A stretch of 64,000 bases of DNA. Origin: Psococerastis gibbosa (Eukaryota > Arthropoda > Insecta > Psocodea > Psocidae). Both the position numbers and the translations under genes were made by a program. Below the pieces are notes generated by a model that was not told where the DNA came from, did no database searches, and was given only the letters and a program-made list of their open reading frames with translations. The stretch is from positions 186,001 to 250,000 of the forward strand of contig OZ020485.1 of NCBI GenBank assembly GCA_963971405.1, in the 5' to 3' direction. This document shows positions 9,991 through 23,515 of the stretch, piece after piece (positions within the stretch are counted from its first letter, which is position 1; every line of letters begins with the position of its first letter).

Positions 9991-12158
9991 CAATTGTTCC
10001 TGCGTGTTCATCGGTGTAAATGTAGCTAAAAAAAATTCATTCGACAAGAATAAGAAAAATAGCTATTTACTTATTTTATTTTTTTTAAAGGTTTTAAAAA
10101 GATATACGTGTTTTAGTTTTGCTTATTTAGGCTCATTGTATTGTATTTAACATTGGCCACTTGCTCCTGCGTGTTCATCTGTGAAAATGTAGCTACCAAA
10201 AATTCATTCGACAAGAATACGAAAAATAGCTATATACTTATATTATTTTTTTTAAAGGTCTTGATATGACACGGGTGTCTTAATTTGGCTTTTTTTGGCT
10301 CATTGTATTGTAGTTAACATTGAGCAATTGCTCCTGCGTGTTCATCGGTGTAAATGTAGCTAAAAAAAATTCATTCGACAAGAATAAGAAAAATAGCTAT
10401 TTACTTATTTTATTTTTTTAAAGGTTTTAAAAAGATATAGGTGTCTTAATTTTGCTTATTTTGGCTCAGTGTATTGTACATGACATTGAGCAATTGCTCC
10501 TGCGTGTTCATCGGTTTAAATGTTGCTAAAAAAAATTCATTCGACAAGAATAAAAAAAATTGCTATTAACTTATTTTATTTTTTTTTAAAGGTCTTGATA
10601 TGATAAGGGTGTCTTAATTTTGCTTATTTTGGCTCATTGTATTGAACTTAACATTGAGCAATTGCTCCTGCGTGTTGATCGGTGTAAATGTAGCTAAAAA
10701 AAATTCATTCGACAAGAATAAGAAAAATAGCTATTTACTTATTTTATTTTTTTTAAAGGTTTTAAAAAGATATAGGTGTCTTTATTTTGCTTGTTTGGAC
10801 TCATTGTATTGTACTTAACATTAAGCAATTGCTCCTGCGTGTTCATCGGTTTAAATGTTGCTAAAAAAAATTCATTCGACAAGAATACGAAAAATAGCTA
10901 TTTACTTATTTTATTTTTTTTAAAGGTTTTAAAAAGATATAGGTGTCTTAATTTTGCTTATTTTGGCTCATTGTATTGTATTTAACATTGAGCAATTGCT
11001 CCTGCGAGTTCATCGGTGTAAATGTAGCTAAAAAAAATTCATTCGACAAGAATAAGAAAAATAGCTATTTATTTATTTTATTTTTTTTAAAGGTTTTAAA
11101 AAGATATACGTGTCTTAATTTTGCTTATTTAGGCTCATTGTATTGTATTTAACATTGGCCACTTGCTCCTGCATGTTCATCTGTGTAAATGTAGCTACCA
11201 AAAATTCATTCGACAAGAATACGAAAAATAGCTATATATTTATTTTATTTTTTTTAAAGGTCTTGATATGACACGGGTGTCTTAATTTGGCTTATTTTGG
11301 CTCATTGTATTGTAATTAACATTGAGCAATAGCTCATGCGTGTTCATCGGTGTAAATGTAGCTAAAAAAAATTCATTCGACAAGAATAAGAAAAATAGCT
11401 ATTTACTTATTTTATTTTTTTAAAGGTTTTAAAAAGATATAGGTGTCTTAATTTTGCTTATATTGGCTCACTGTATTATACTTGACATCGAGCAGTTGTT
11501 CCTGCGTGTTCATCGGTGTAAATGTAGCTAAAAAAAATTCATTCGACAAGAATAAGAAAAATAGCTATTTACTTATTTTATTTTTTTTAAAGGTCTTAAA
11601 AAGATATAGGTGTCTTAATTTTGCTTATTTAGGCTCATTGTATTGTACTTAACATTGGCCACTTGCTCCTGCGTGTTCATCGGTGTAAATGTTGCTAAAA
11701 AAAATTCATTCGACAAGAATAAAAAAAATAGCTATTTACTTATTTTATTTCTTTTAAAGGTCTTGATATGATAAGTGTGTCTTAATTTGGCTTATTTTGG
11801 CTCATTGTATTGTACTTAACATTGAGCAATTGCTCCTGCGTGTTCATCGGTGTAAATGTAGCTAAAAAAAATTCATTCGACAAGAATAAGAAAAATAGCT
11901 ATTTACTTATTTTATTTTTTTAAAGGTCTTAAAAAGATATAGGTGTCTTAATTTTGCTTGTTTAGGTACATTGTGTAGGACTTAACATTGAACAATTGCT
12001 CCTGCGTGTTCATCGGTGTAAATGTAGCTACAAAAAATTCATTCGACAAGAATACGATAATAGCTATATACTTATTTTTTTTTTTTTAATGGTATTGAAA
12101 TGATATGTGTGTCTTAGTTTTGCTTATTTTGACTCACTGTATTGTACTTAACATTGAG
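9991..12158 (+). repeat. Copy of 5.83-7.83 kb with one extra monomer (13 monomers)
   Basis: Positions 9991-10324 match 5825-6158 at an offset of 4,166 bp. The monomer at 10325-10490 has no partner in the earlier copy; its tail reads CTCAGTGTATTGTACATGAC. From 10491 to 12158 the match to 6159-7826 continues at 4,332 bp, including the TTGATCGG variant and the ATTATACTTGACATCG tail. A gain of one monomer in this copy, or its loss from the earlier one, explains the offset change of exactly one monomer. Confidence 0.85.
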
Positions 12159-12325
12159 CAATTGCTCCTGCGTGTTCATCGGAGTAAATGTAGCTAAACA
12201 AAATTCATTCGGCAAGAATACGAAAAATAGCTCTATACTTATTTTATTTTTTTTAAAGGTCTTGATATGACACGGGTGTCTTAATTTGGCTTATTTTTGC
12301 TCATTGTATTGTAATTAACATTGAG
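12159..12325 (+). repeat. Chimeric monomer: m1 head joined to B2 body
   Basis: The 5' part has the m1 landmark CGGAGTAAATGTAGCTAAAC, but after the conserved box it continues as B2 with AATACGAAAAATAGCTCTATAC and GATATGACACGGG. The box itself reads TTCATTCGGCAAG, a variant I did not see elsewhere. In uninterrupted cassettes m1 is followed by A2 and then B2, so two monomers' worth of sequence is missing. The exchange point lies within or near the box. Confidence 0.85.
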
Positions 12326-14657
12326 CAATTGTTCCTGCGTGTTCATCGGTGTAAATGTAGCTAAAAAAAATTCATTCGACAAGAATAAGAAAAATAGCTA
12401 TTTACTTATTTTATTTTTTTTAAAGGTCTTAAAAAGATATAGGTGTCTTAATTTTAATTATTTAGGCTCATTGTATTGTAGTTAACATTGGCCACTTGCT
12501 CCTGCGTGTTCATCGGTGTAAATGTTGCTAAAAAAAAATTCATTCGACAAGAATAAAAAAAATAGCTATTTACTTATTTTATTTTTTTTAAAGGTCTTGA
12601 TATGATAAGGGTGTCTTAATTTGGCTTATTTTGGCTCATTGTATTGTACTTAACATTGAGCAATTGCTCCTGCGTGTTCATCGGTGTAAATGTAGCTAAA
12701 AAGAATTCATTCGACAAGAATAAGAAAAATAGCTATTTACATATTTTATTTTTTTAAATGTCTTAAAAAGATATAGGTGTCTTAATTTTGCTTGTTTACG
12801 TACATTGTGTAGGACTTAACATTCAACAATTGCTCCTGCGTGTTCATCGGTGTAAATGTAGCTACAAAAAATTCATTCGACAAGAATACGATAATAGCTA
12901 TATACTTATTTTTTTTTTTTAATGGTCTTGAAATGATATGGGTGTCTTAGGTTTGCTTATTTTGACTCACTGTATTGTACTGAACATTGAGCAATTGCTC
13001 CTGCGTGTTCATCGGTGTAAATGTAGCTAAAAAAAATTCATTCGACAAGAATATGAAAAATACCAATTTACTTATTTTATTTTTTTTAAAGGTTTTAAAA
13101 AGATATACGTGTTTTAGTTTTGCATATTTAGGCTCATTGTATTGTATTTAACATTGGCCACTTGCTCCTGCGTGTTCATCTGTGAAAATGTAGCTACCAA
13201 AAATTCATTCGACAAGAATACGAAAAATAGCTATATACTTATTTTATTTTTTTTAAAGGTCTTAATATGACACGGGTGTCTTAATTTGGCTTATTTTGGC
13301 TCATTGTATTGTAGTTAACATTGAGCAATTGCTCCTGCGTGTTCATCGGTGTAAATGTAGCTAAAAAAAATTCATTCGACAAGAATAAGAAAAATAGCTA
13401 TTTACTTATTTTATTTTTTTAAAGGTTTTAAAAAGATATAGTTGTCTTAATTTTGTTTATTTTGGCTCATTGTATTGTACTTGACATTGAGCAATTGCTC
13501 CTGCGTGTTCATCGGTTTAAATGTTGCTAAAAAAAATTCATTCGACAAGAATAAAAAAAATTGCTATTAACTTATTTTATTTTTTTTAAAGGTCTTGATA
13601 TGATAAGGGTGTCTTAATTTTGCTTATTGTGGCTCATTGTATTGAACTTAACATTGAGCAATTGCTCCTGCGTGTTGATCGGTGTAAATGTAGCTAAAAA
13701 AAATTCATTCGACAAGAATAAGAAAAATAGCTATTTACTTATTTTATTTTTTTTAAAGGTTTTAAAAAGATATAGGTGTCTTTATTTTGCTTGTTTTGAC
13801 TCATTGTATTGTACTTAACATTAAGCAATTGCTCCTGCGTGTTCATCGGTTTAAATGTTGCTAAAAAAATTCATTCGACAAGAATACGAAAAATAGCTAT
13901 TTACTTATTTTATTTTTTTTAAAGGTTTTAAAAAGATATAGGTGTCTTAATTTTGCTTATTTTGGCTCATTGTATTGTATTTAACATTGAGCAATTGCTC
14001 CTGCGAGTTCATCGGTGTAAATGTAGCTAAAAAAAATTCATTCGACAAGAATAAGAAAAATAGCTATTTATTTATTTTATTTTTTTTAAAGGTTTTAAAA
14101 AGATATACGTGTCTTAATTTTGCTTATTTAGGCTCATTGTATTGTATTTAACATTGGCCACTTGCTCCTGCGTGTTCATCTGTGTAAATGTAGCTACCAA
14201 AAATTCATTCGACAAGAATACGAAAAATAGCTATATACTTATTTTATTTTTTTTAAAGGTCTTGATATGACACGGGTGTCTTAATTTGGCTTATTTTGGC
14301 TCATTGTATTGTAATTAACATTGAGCAATAGCTCATGCGTGTTCATCGGTGTAAATGTAGCTAAAAAAAATTCATTCGACAAGAATAAGAAAAATAGCTA
14401 TTTACTTATTTTATTTTTTTAAAGGTTTTAAAAAGATATAGGTGTCTTAATTTTGCTTATATTGGCTCACTGTATTATACTTGACATTGAACAATTGCTC
14501 CTGCGTGTTCATCGGTGTAAATGTAGCTAAAAAAAATTCATTCGACAAGAATAAGAAAAATAGCTTTTTACTTATATTATTTTTTTAAAGGTCTTAAAAA
14601 GATATAGGTGTCTTAATTTTGCTTATTTAGGCTCACTGTATTGTACTTAACATTGGC
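12326..14657 (+). repeat. 14-monomer mosaic block leading into the superunit
   Basis: Positions 12326 to about 13325 repeat 5159-6158 (offset 7,167-7,168 bp, 43 monomers). An additional group A monomer follows at 13326-13491. From 13492 to 14491 the block repeats 10491-11491 (offset 3,000 bp, 18 monomers). The last monomer, 14492-14657, has AGCTTTTTACTTATATTATT, shared with 44985, 49821 and 53989. The block is a patchwork of segments also present upstream. Confidence 0.83.
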
Positions 14658-17600
14658 CACTTGCTCCTGCGTGTTCATCGGTGTAAATGTAGCTAAAAAA
14701 AATTCATTCGACAAGAATAAGAAAAATAGCTATTTACTTATTTTTTTTTTTTTAAAGGTTTTAAAAAGATATAGGTGTCTTTATTTTGCTTATTTTGGCT
14801 CAATGTATTGTACTTAACATTGAGCAATTGTTCCTGCGTGTTCATCGGTGTAAATGTAGCTAAAAAAAATTCATTCGACACGAATAAGAAAAATAGATAT
14901 TTACTTATTTTATTTTTTTTAAAGGTCTTAAAAAGATATAGGTGTCTTAATTTTGCTTATTGAGGCTCATTGTATTGTACTTAACATCGGCCACTTGCTC
15001 CTGCGTGTTCCTCGGTGTAAATGTAGCTACAAAAAATTCATTCGACAAGAATACGAAAAATAGCTATATACTTATTTTATTTTTTTTAAAGGTCTTGATA
15101 TGACACGGGTGTCTTAATTTGGCTTATATAGGCTCACTGTATTGTAATTAACATTGTGCAATTGCTCCTGCGTGTTCGTCGGTGTAAATGTGGCTAAAAA
15201 AAATTCATTCGACAAGAATAAGAAAAATAGCTATTTACTTATTTTATTTTTTTTAAAGGTTTTAAAAAGATATAGGTGTCTTAATTTTGCTTATTTTGGC
15301 TCAATGTATTGTACTCAACATCGAGCAGTTGTTCCTGCGTGTTCATCGGTGTAAATGTAGCTAAAAAAAATTCATTCGACAAGAATAAGAAAAATAGCTA
15401 TTTATTTATTTTATTTTTTTTAAAGGTCATAAAAAGATATAGGTGTCTTAATTTTGCTTATTTAGGCTCATTGTATTGTACTTAACATTGGCCACTTGCT
15501 CCTGCGTGTTCATCGGTGTAAATGTTGCTAAAAAAAATTCATTCGACAAGAATAAAAAAAATAGCTATTTACTTATTTTATTTTTTTTAAAGGTCTTGAT
15601 ATGATAAGTGTGTCTTAATTTGGCTTATTATGGCTCATTGTATTGTACTTAACATTGAGCAATTGCTCCTGCGTGTTCATCGGTGTAAATGTAGCTAAAA
15701 AAAATTCATTCGACAAGAATAAGAAAAATAGCTATTTACTTATTTTATTTTTTTAAAGGTCTTAAAAAGATATAGGTGTCTTAATTTTGCTTGTTTAGGT
15801 ACATTGTGTAGGACTTAACATTGAACAATTGCTCCTGCGTGTTCATCGGTGTAAATGTAGCTACAAAAAATTCATTCGACAAGAATACGATAATAGCTAT
15901 ATACTTTTTTTATTTTTTTTAATGGTCTTGAAATGATATGTGTGTCTTAGTTTTGCTTATTTTGACTCACTGTATTGTACTTAACATTGAGCAATTGCTC
16001 CTGCGTGTTCATCGGAGTAAATGTAGCTAAACAAAATTCATTCGACAAGAATACAAAAAATAGCTATATACTTATTTTATTTTTTTAAAGGTCTTAAAAA
16101 GATATAGGTGTCTTAATTTTGCTTATTTAGGCTCACTGTATTGTACTAAACATTGACCAATTGCTCCTGCGTGTTCATCGGTGTAAATGTAGCTACAAAA
16201 AATTCATTCGACAAGAATACAAAAAATAGCTATATACTTATTTTATTTTTTTAAAGGTCTTAAAAAGATATAGGTGTCTTAATTTTGCTTATTTAGGCTC
16301 ATTGTATTGTACTTAACATTGACCACTTGCTCCTGCGTGTTCATCGGTGTAAATGTAGCTACAAAAAATTCATTCGACAAGAATACGAAAAATAGCTCTA
16401 TACTTATTTTATTTTTTTTAAAGGTCTTGATATGACACGGGTGTCTTAATTTGGCTTATTTTTGCTCATTGTATTGTAATTAACATTGAGCAATTGTTCC
16501 TGCGTGTTCATCGGTGTAAATGTAGCTAAAAAAAATTCATTCGACAAGAATAAGAAAAATAGCTATTTACTTATTTTATTTTTTTTAAAGGTCTTAAAAA
16601 GATATAGGTGTCTTAATTTTAATTATTTAGGCTCATTGTATTGTAGTTAACATTGGCCACTTGCTCCTGCGTGTTCATCGGTGTAAATGTTGCTAAAAAA
16701 AAATTCATTCGACAAGAATAAAAAAAATAGCTATTTACTTATTTTATTTTTTTTAAAGGTCTTGATATGATAAGGGTGTCTTAATTTGGCTTATTTTGGC
16801 ACATTGTATTGTACTTAACATTGAGCAATTGCTCCTGCGTGTTCATCGGTGTAAATGTAGCTAAAAAAAATTCATTCGACAAGAATAAGAAAAATAGCTA
16901 TTTACTTATTTTATTTTTTTAAAGGTCTTAAAAAGATATAGGTGTCTTAATTTTGCTTGTTTACGTACATTGTGTAGGACTTAACATTCAACAATTGCTC
17001 CTGCGTGTTCATCGGAGTAAATGTAGCTAAACAAAATTCATTCGACAAGAATAAAAAAAATAGCTATTTACTTATTTTATTTTTTTTAAAGGTCTTAAAA
17101 AGATATAGGTGTCTACTTTTGCTTGTTTAGGCTCACTGTATTGTACTAAACATTGACCAATTGCTCCTGCGTGTTCATCGGTGTAAATGTAGCTACAAAA
17201 AATTCATTCGACAAGAATACAAAAAATAGCTATATACTTATTTTATTTTTTTAAAGGTCTTTAAAAGATATAGGTGTCTTAATTTTGCTTATTTAGGCTC
17301 ATTGTATTGTAGTGAACATTGACCACTTGCTCCTGCGTGTTCGTCGGTGTAAATGTAGCTACAAAAAATTCATTCGACAAGAATACGAAAAATAGCTCTA
17401 TACTTATTTTATTTTTTTTAAAGGTCTTGATATGACACGGGTGTCTTAATTTGGCTTATTTTTGCTCATTGTATTGTAATTAACATTGAGCAATTGCTCC
17501 TGCGTGTTCATCGGTGTAAATGTAGCTAAAAAAAATTCATTCGACAAGAATAAGAAAAATAGCTATTTACTTATTTTATTTTTTTAAAGGTTTTAAAAGG

Positions 17601-20600
17601 ATATAGGTGTCTTAATTTTGCTTATTTTGGCTCATTGTATTGTACTTGACATTGAACAATTGCTCCTGCGTGTTCATCGGTTTAAATTTTGCTAAAAAAA
17701 ATTCATTCGACATGAATAAAAAAAATGGCTATTTACTTATTTTATTTTTTTTAAAGGTCTTGATATGATAAGGGTGTCTTAATTTTGCTTATTTTGGCTC
17801 ACTGTATTGAAGTTAACATTGAGCAATTGCTCCTGCGTGTTCATCGGTGTAAATGTAGCTAAAAAAAATTCATTCGACAAGAATAAGAAAAATAGCTATT
17901 TACTTATTTTATTTTTTTTAAAGGTTTTAAAAAGATAAAGGTGTCTTTATTTTGCTTATTTTGGCTCAATGTATTGTACTTAACATTGAGCAATTGTTCC
18001 TGCGTGTTCATCGGTGTAAAAGTAGCTAAAAAAAATTCATTCGTCAAGAATAAGAAAAATAGCTATTTACTTATTTTATTTTTTTTAAAGGTCTTAAAAA
18101 GATATAGGTGTCTTAATTTTGCTTATTTAGGCTCATTGTATTGTACTTAACATTGGCCACTTGCTCCTGCGTGTCCATCGGTGTAAATGTAGCTACAAAA
18201 AATTCATTCGACAAGAATACGAAAAATAGCTATATACTTATTTTATTTTTTTTAAAGGTCTTGATATGACACGGGTGTCTTAATTTGGCTTATTTAGGCT
18301 CACTGTATTGAAATTAACATTGAGCAATTGCTCCTGCGTGTTCATCGGTGTAAATGTGGCTAAAAAAAAATTCATTCGACAAGAATAAGAAAAATAGCTA
18401 TTTACTTATTTTATTTTTTTAAAGGTTTTAAAAAGATAAAGATGTCTTAATTTTGCTTATTTTGGCTCATTGTATTGTACTTGACATTGAGAAATTGCTC
18501 CTGCGTGTTCAACGGTTTAAATGTTGCTAAAAAAAATTCATTCGACAAGAATAAAAAAAATTGCTATTTACTTATTTTATTTTTTTTAAAGGTCTTGATA
18601 TGATCAGGGTGTCTTAATTTGGCTTATTTTGGCTCACTGTATTGTACTTAACATTAAGCAATTGCTCCTGCGTGTTCATCGGTGTAAATGTAGCTAAAAA
18701 AAATTCATTCGACAAGAATAAGAAAAATAGCTATTTACTTATTTTATTTTTTTAAAGGTCTTAAAAAGATATAGGTGTCTTAATTTTCCTTGTTTAGGTA
18801 CATTGTGTAGTACTTAACATTGAGCAATTGCTCCTGCGTGTTCATCGGTGTAAATGTAGCTACAAAAAATTCATTCGACAAGAATACGAAAAATAGCTAT
18901 ATACTTATTTTATTTTTTTTAATGGTCTTGAAATGATATGGGTGTCTCAATATTGCTTATTTTGACTCATTGTATTGTACTTAACATTGAGCAATTGCTC
19001 CTGCGTGTTCATCGGTTTAAATGTTGCTAAAAAAAATTCATTCGACAAGAATACGAAAAATAGCTCTATACTTATTTTATTTTTTTTTAAGGTCTTGATG
19101 TGACACGGGTGTCTTAATTTGGCTTATTTTTGCTCAATGTATTGTAATTAACATTGAGCAATTGCTCCTGCGTGTTCATCGGTGTAAATGTAGCTAAAAA
19201 AAATTCATTCGACAAGTATAAGAAAAATAGCTATTTAATTATTTTATTTTTTTAAAGGTTTTAAAAAGATATAGGTGTCTTAATTTTGCTTATTTTGGCT
19301 CATTGTATTGTACTTGACATTGAACAATTGCTCCTGCGTGTTCATCGGTTTAAATGTTGCTAAAAAAAATTCATTCGACAAGAATAAAAAAAATGGCTAT
19401 TTACTTATTTTATTTTTTTTAAAGGTCTTGATATGATAAGGGTGTCTTCATTTTGCTTATTTTGGCTCATTGTATTGTACTTAACATTGAGCAATTGCTC
19501 CTGCGAGTTCATCGGTGTAAATGTAGCTAAAAAAAATTCATTCGACAAGAATAAGAAAAATAGCTATTTACTTATTTAATTTTTTTTAAAGGTTTTAAAA
19601 AGATATAGGTGCCTTAATTTTGCTTATTTTGGCTATTTGCTTATTTAGGCTCATTGTATTGTACTTAACATTGACCACTTGCTCCTGCGTGTTCATCGGT
19701 GTAAATGTAGCTACATAAAATTCATTCGACAAGAATACGAAAAATAGCTCTATACTTATTTTATTTTTTTTAAAGGTCTTGATATGACACGGGTGTCTTA
19801 ATTTGGCTTATTTTTGCTCATTGTATTGTAATTAACAATGAGCAATTGCTCCTGCGTGTTCATCGGTGTAAATGTAGCTAAAAAAAATTCATTCGACAAG
19901 AATAAGAAAAATAGCTATTTACTTATTTTATTTTTTTAAAGGTTTTAAAAGGATATAGGTGTCTTAATTTTGCTTATTTCGGCTCACTGTATTGTACTTG
20001 TTATTGAACAATTGCTCCTGCGTGTTCATCGGTTTAAATGTTGCTAAAAAAAATTCATTCGACAAGAATAAAAAAAATGGCTATTTACTTATTTTATTTT
20101 TTTTAAAGGTCTTGATATGATAAGGGTGTCTTAATTTTGCTTATTTTGGCTCACTGTATTGAACTTAACATTGAGCAATTGCTCCTGCGTGTTCATCGGT
20201 GTAAATGTAGCTAAAAAAAATTCATTCGACAAGAATACGAAAAATAGCTCTATACTTATTTTATTTTTTTTAAAGGTCTTGATATGACACGGGTGTCTTA
20301 ATTTGGCTTATTTTTGCTCATTGTATTGTAACTAACATTGAGCAATTGCTCCTGCGTGTTCATCGGTGTAAATGTAGCTAAAAAAAATTCATTCGACAAG
20401 AATAAGAAAAATAGCTATTTACTTATTTTATTTTTTTTAAAGGTTTTAAAAAGATATAGGTGTCGTTATTTTGCTTATTTTGGCTCAATGTATTGTACTT
20501 AATATTGAGCGATTGTTCCAGTGTGTTCATCGGTGTAAATGTAGCTAAAAAAAATTCATTCGACAAGAATAAGAAAAATAGCTATTTACTTATTTTATTT

Positions 20601-20676
20601 TTTTTAAAGGTCTTAAAAAGATATAGGTGTCTTAATTTTGCTTGTTTAGGTACATTGTGTAGGACTTAACATTGGC
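14658..20676 (+). repeat. Superunit copy U1 (36 monomers, 6,019 bp)
   Basis: This is the shortest full copy of the three-copy superunit, so it is the likely base form. It opens with CACTTGCTCCTGCG followed by an A monomer in which GTGTCTTAAT has become GTGTCTTTAT. It includes GACACGAATAAG (near 14877), the TTCGTCGG/GTGGCT monomer (near 15177), m1 at 16012, the TTCGTCAAG monomer (near 18040), GATCAGGG (near 18602) and a 17-bp insertion at 19635. Its length equals 36 monomers of about 166.7 bp plus the insertion. It closes with an A6-type tail, so U2 begins in phase. Confidence 0.9.
19635..19651 (+). repeat. 17-bp intramonomer insertion (U1)
   Basis: An extra ATTTGCTTATTTAGGCT follows TTGCTTATTTTGGCT, giving an imperfect tandem duplication of the monomer's own tail segment. 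The second unit resembles the TTTAGGCT sublineage rather than the TTTTGGCT one, so it may be an out-of-register join rather than plain slippage. The same monomer also has GTGCCTTAA in place of GTGTCTTAA. Confidence 0.85.
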
Positions 20677-23342
20677 CACTTGCTCCTGCGTGTTCATCGG
20701 TGTAAATGTAGCTAAAAAAAATTCATTCGACAAGAATAAGAAAAATAGCTATTTACTTATTTTATTTTTTTTAAAGGTTTTAAAAAGATATAGGTGTCTT
20801 TATTTTGCTTATTTTGGCTCAATGTATTGTACTTAACATTGAGCAATTGTTCCTGCGTGTTCATCGGTGTAAATGTAGCTAAAAAAAATTCATTCGACAC
20901 GAATAAGAAAAATAGATATTTACTTATTTTATTTTTTTTAAAGGTCTTAAAAAGATATAGGTGTCTTAATTTTGCTTATTGAGGCTCATTGTATTGTACT
21001 TAACATCGGCCACTTGCTCCTGCGTGTTCCTCGGTGTAAATGTAGCTACAAAAAATTCATTCGACAAGAATACGAAAAATAGCTATATACTTATTTTATT
21101 TTTTTTAAAGGTCTTGATATGACACGGGTGTCTTAATTTGGCTTATATAGGCTCACTGTATTGTAATTAACATTGTGCAATTGCTCCTGCGTGTTCGTCG
21201 GTGTAAATGTGGCTAAAAAAAATTCATTCGACAAGAATAAGAAAAATAGCTATTTACTTATTTTATTTTTTTTAAAGGTTTTAAAAAGATATAGGTGTCT
21301 TAATTTTGCTTATTTTGGCTCAATGTATTGTACTCAACATCGAGCAGTTGTTCCTGCGTGTTCATCGGTGTAAATGTAGCTAAAAAAAATTCATTCGACA
21401 AGAATAAGAAAAATAGCTATTTATTTATTTTATTTTTTTTAAAGGTCTTAAAAAGATATAGGTGTCTTAATTTTGCTTATTTAGGCTCATTGTATTGTAC
21501 TTAACATTGGCCACTTGCTCCTGCGTGTTCATCGGTGTAAATGTTGCTAAAAAAAATTCATTCGACAAGAATAAAAAAAATAGCTATTTACTTATTTTAT
21601 TTTTTTTAAAGGTCTTGATATGATAAGTGTGTCTTAATTTGGCTTATTATGGCTCATTGTATTGTACTTAACATTGAGCAATTGCTCCTGCGTGTTCATC
21701 GGTGTAAATGTAGCTAAAAAAAATTCATTCGACAAGAATAAGAAAAATAGCTATTTACTTATTTTATTTTTTTAAAGGTCTTAAAAAGATATAGGTGTCT
21801 TAATTTTGCTTGTTTAGGTACATTGTGTAGGACTTAACATTGAACAATTGCTCCTGCGTGTTCATCGGTGTAAATGTAGCTACAAAAAATTCATTCGACA
21901 AGAATACGATAATAGCTATATACTTTTTTTATTTTTTTTAATGGTCTTGAAATGATATGTGTGTCTTAGTTTTGCTTATTTTGACTCACTGTATTGTACT
22001 TAACATTGAGCAATTGCTCCTGCGTGTTCATCGGAGTAAATGTAGCTAAACAAAATTCATTCGACAAGAATACAAAAAATAGCTATATACTTATTTTATT
22101 TTTTTAAAGGTCTTAAAAAGATATAGGTGTCTTAATTTTGCTTATTTAGGCTCACTGTATTGTACTAAACATTGACCAATTGCTCCTGCGTGTTCATCGG
22201 TGTAAATGTAGCTACAAAAAATTCATTCGACAAGAATACAAAAAATAGCTATATACTTATTTTATTTTTTTAAAGGTCTTAAAAAGATATAGGTGTCTTA
22301 ATTTTGCTTATTTAGGCTCATTGTATTGTACTTAACATTGACCACTTGCTCCTGCGTGTTCATCGGTGTAAATGTAGCTACAAAAAATTCATTCGACAAG
22401 AATACGAAAAATAGCTCTATACTTATTTTATTTTTTTTAAAGGTCTTGATATGACACGGGTGTCTTAATTTGGCTTATTTTTGCTCATTGTATTGTAATT
22501 AACATTGAGCAATTGTTCCTGCGTGTTCATCGGTGTAAATGTAGCTAAAAAAAATTCATTCGACAAGAATAAGAAAAATAGCTATTTACTTATTTTATTT
22601 TTTTTAAAGGTCTTAAAAAGATATAGGTGTCTTAATTTTAATTATTTAGGCTCATTGTATTGTAGTTAACATTGGCCACTTGCTCCTGCGTGTTCATCGG
22701 TGTAAATGTTGCTAAAAAAAAATTCATTCGACAAGAATAAAAAAAATAGCTATTTACTTATTTTATTTTTTTTAAAGGTCTTGATATGATAAGGGTGTCT
22801 TAATTTGGCTTATTATGGCTCATTGTATTGTACTTAACATTGAGCAATTGCTCCTGCGTGTTCATCGGTGTAAATGTAGCTAAAAAAAATTCATTCGACA
22901 AGAATAAGAAAAATAGCTATTTACTTATTTTATTTTTTTAAAGGTCTTAAAAAGATATAGGTGTCTTAATTTTGCTTGTTTACGTACATTGTGTAGGACT
23001 TAACATTCAACAATTGCTCCTGCGTGTTCATCGGAGTAAATGTAGCTAAACAAAATTCATTCGACAAGAATAAAAAAAATAGCTATTTACTTATTTTATT
23101 TTTTTTAAAGGTCTTAAAAAGATATAGGTGTCTACTTTTGCTTGTTTAGGCTCACTGTATTGTACTAAACATTGACCAATTGCTCCTGCGTGTTCATCGG
23201 TGTAAATGTAGCTACAAAAAATTCATTCGACAAGAATACAAAAAATAGCTATATACTTATTTTATTTTTTTAAAGGTCTTTAAAAGATATAGGTGTCTTA
23301 ATTTTGCTTATTTAGGCTCATTGTATTGTAGTGAACATTGAC

Positions 23343-23515
23343 CACTTGCACATTGCTCCTGCGTGTTCATCGGAGTAAATGTAGCTAAACAAAATTCATT
23401 CGACAAGAATAAAAAAAATAGCTATTTACTTATTTTATTTTTTTTAAAGGTCTTAAAAAGATATAGGTGTCTACTTTTGCTTGTTTAGGCTCACTGTATT
23501 GTACTAAACATTGAC
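23343..23515 (+). repeat. 173-bp extra monomer with 7-bp junction in U2
   Basis: The head reads CACTTGCACATTGCTCC rather than CACTTGCTCC, seven bases longer, and is followed by the m1-variant body (CGGAG, AATAAAAAAAATAG, GTGTCTACTTTTGC). This body is a second copy of the m1-variant that precedes it by two monomers. The odd head looks like a join made through a short GCTCC or ACATT match rather than in perfect register. U1 has no counterpart at about 17328. Confidence 0.88.

Noticed and set aside
10776-10985. A 69-codon hydrophobic open frame, with relatives at about 20 other sites including 17941, 20460, 40529 and 57533.
   Set aside because: It starts at GTG, lies wholly inside the satellite, spans just over one monomer, and exists only where a TAA in the repeat is changed. 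There is no promoter, start context or frame conservation from monomer to monomer.
15154-15354. A 66-codon open frame starting at TTG, repeated at 21173, 28549 and 63590.
   Set aside because: It is the TTCGTCGG/GTGGCT monomer read through in one frame. The copies are identical because the superunit DNA is duplicated, not because of protein constraint.
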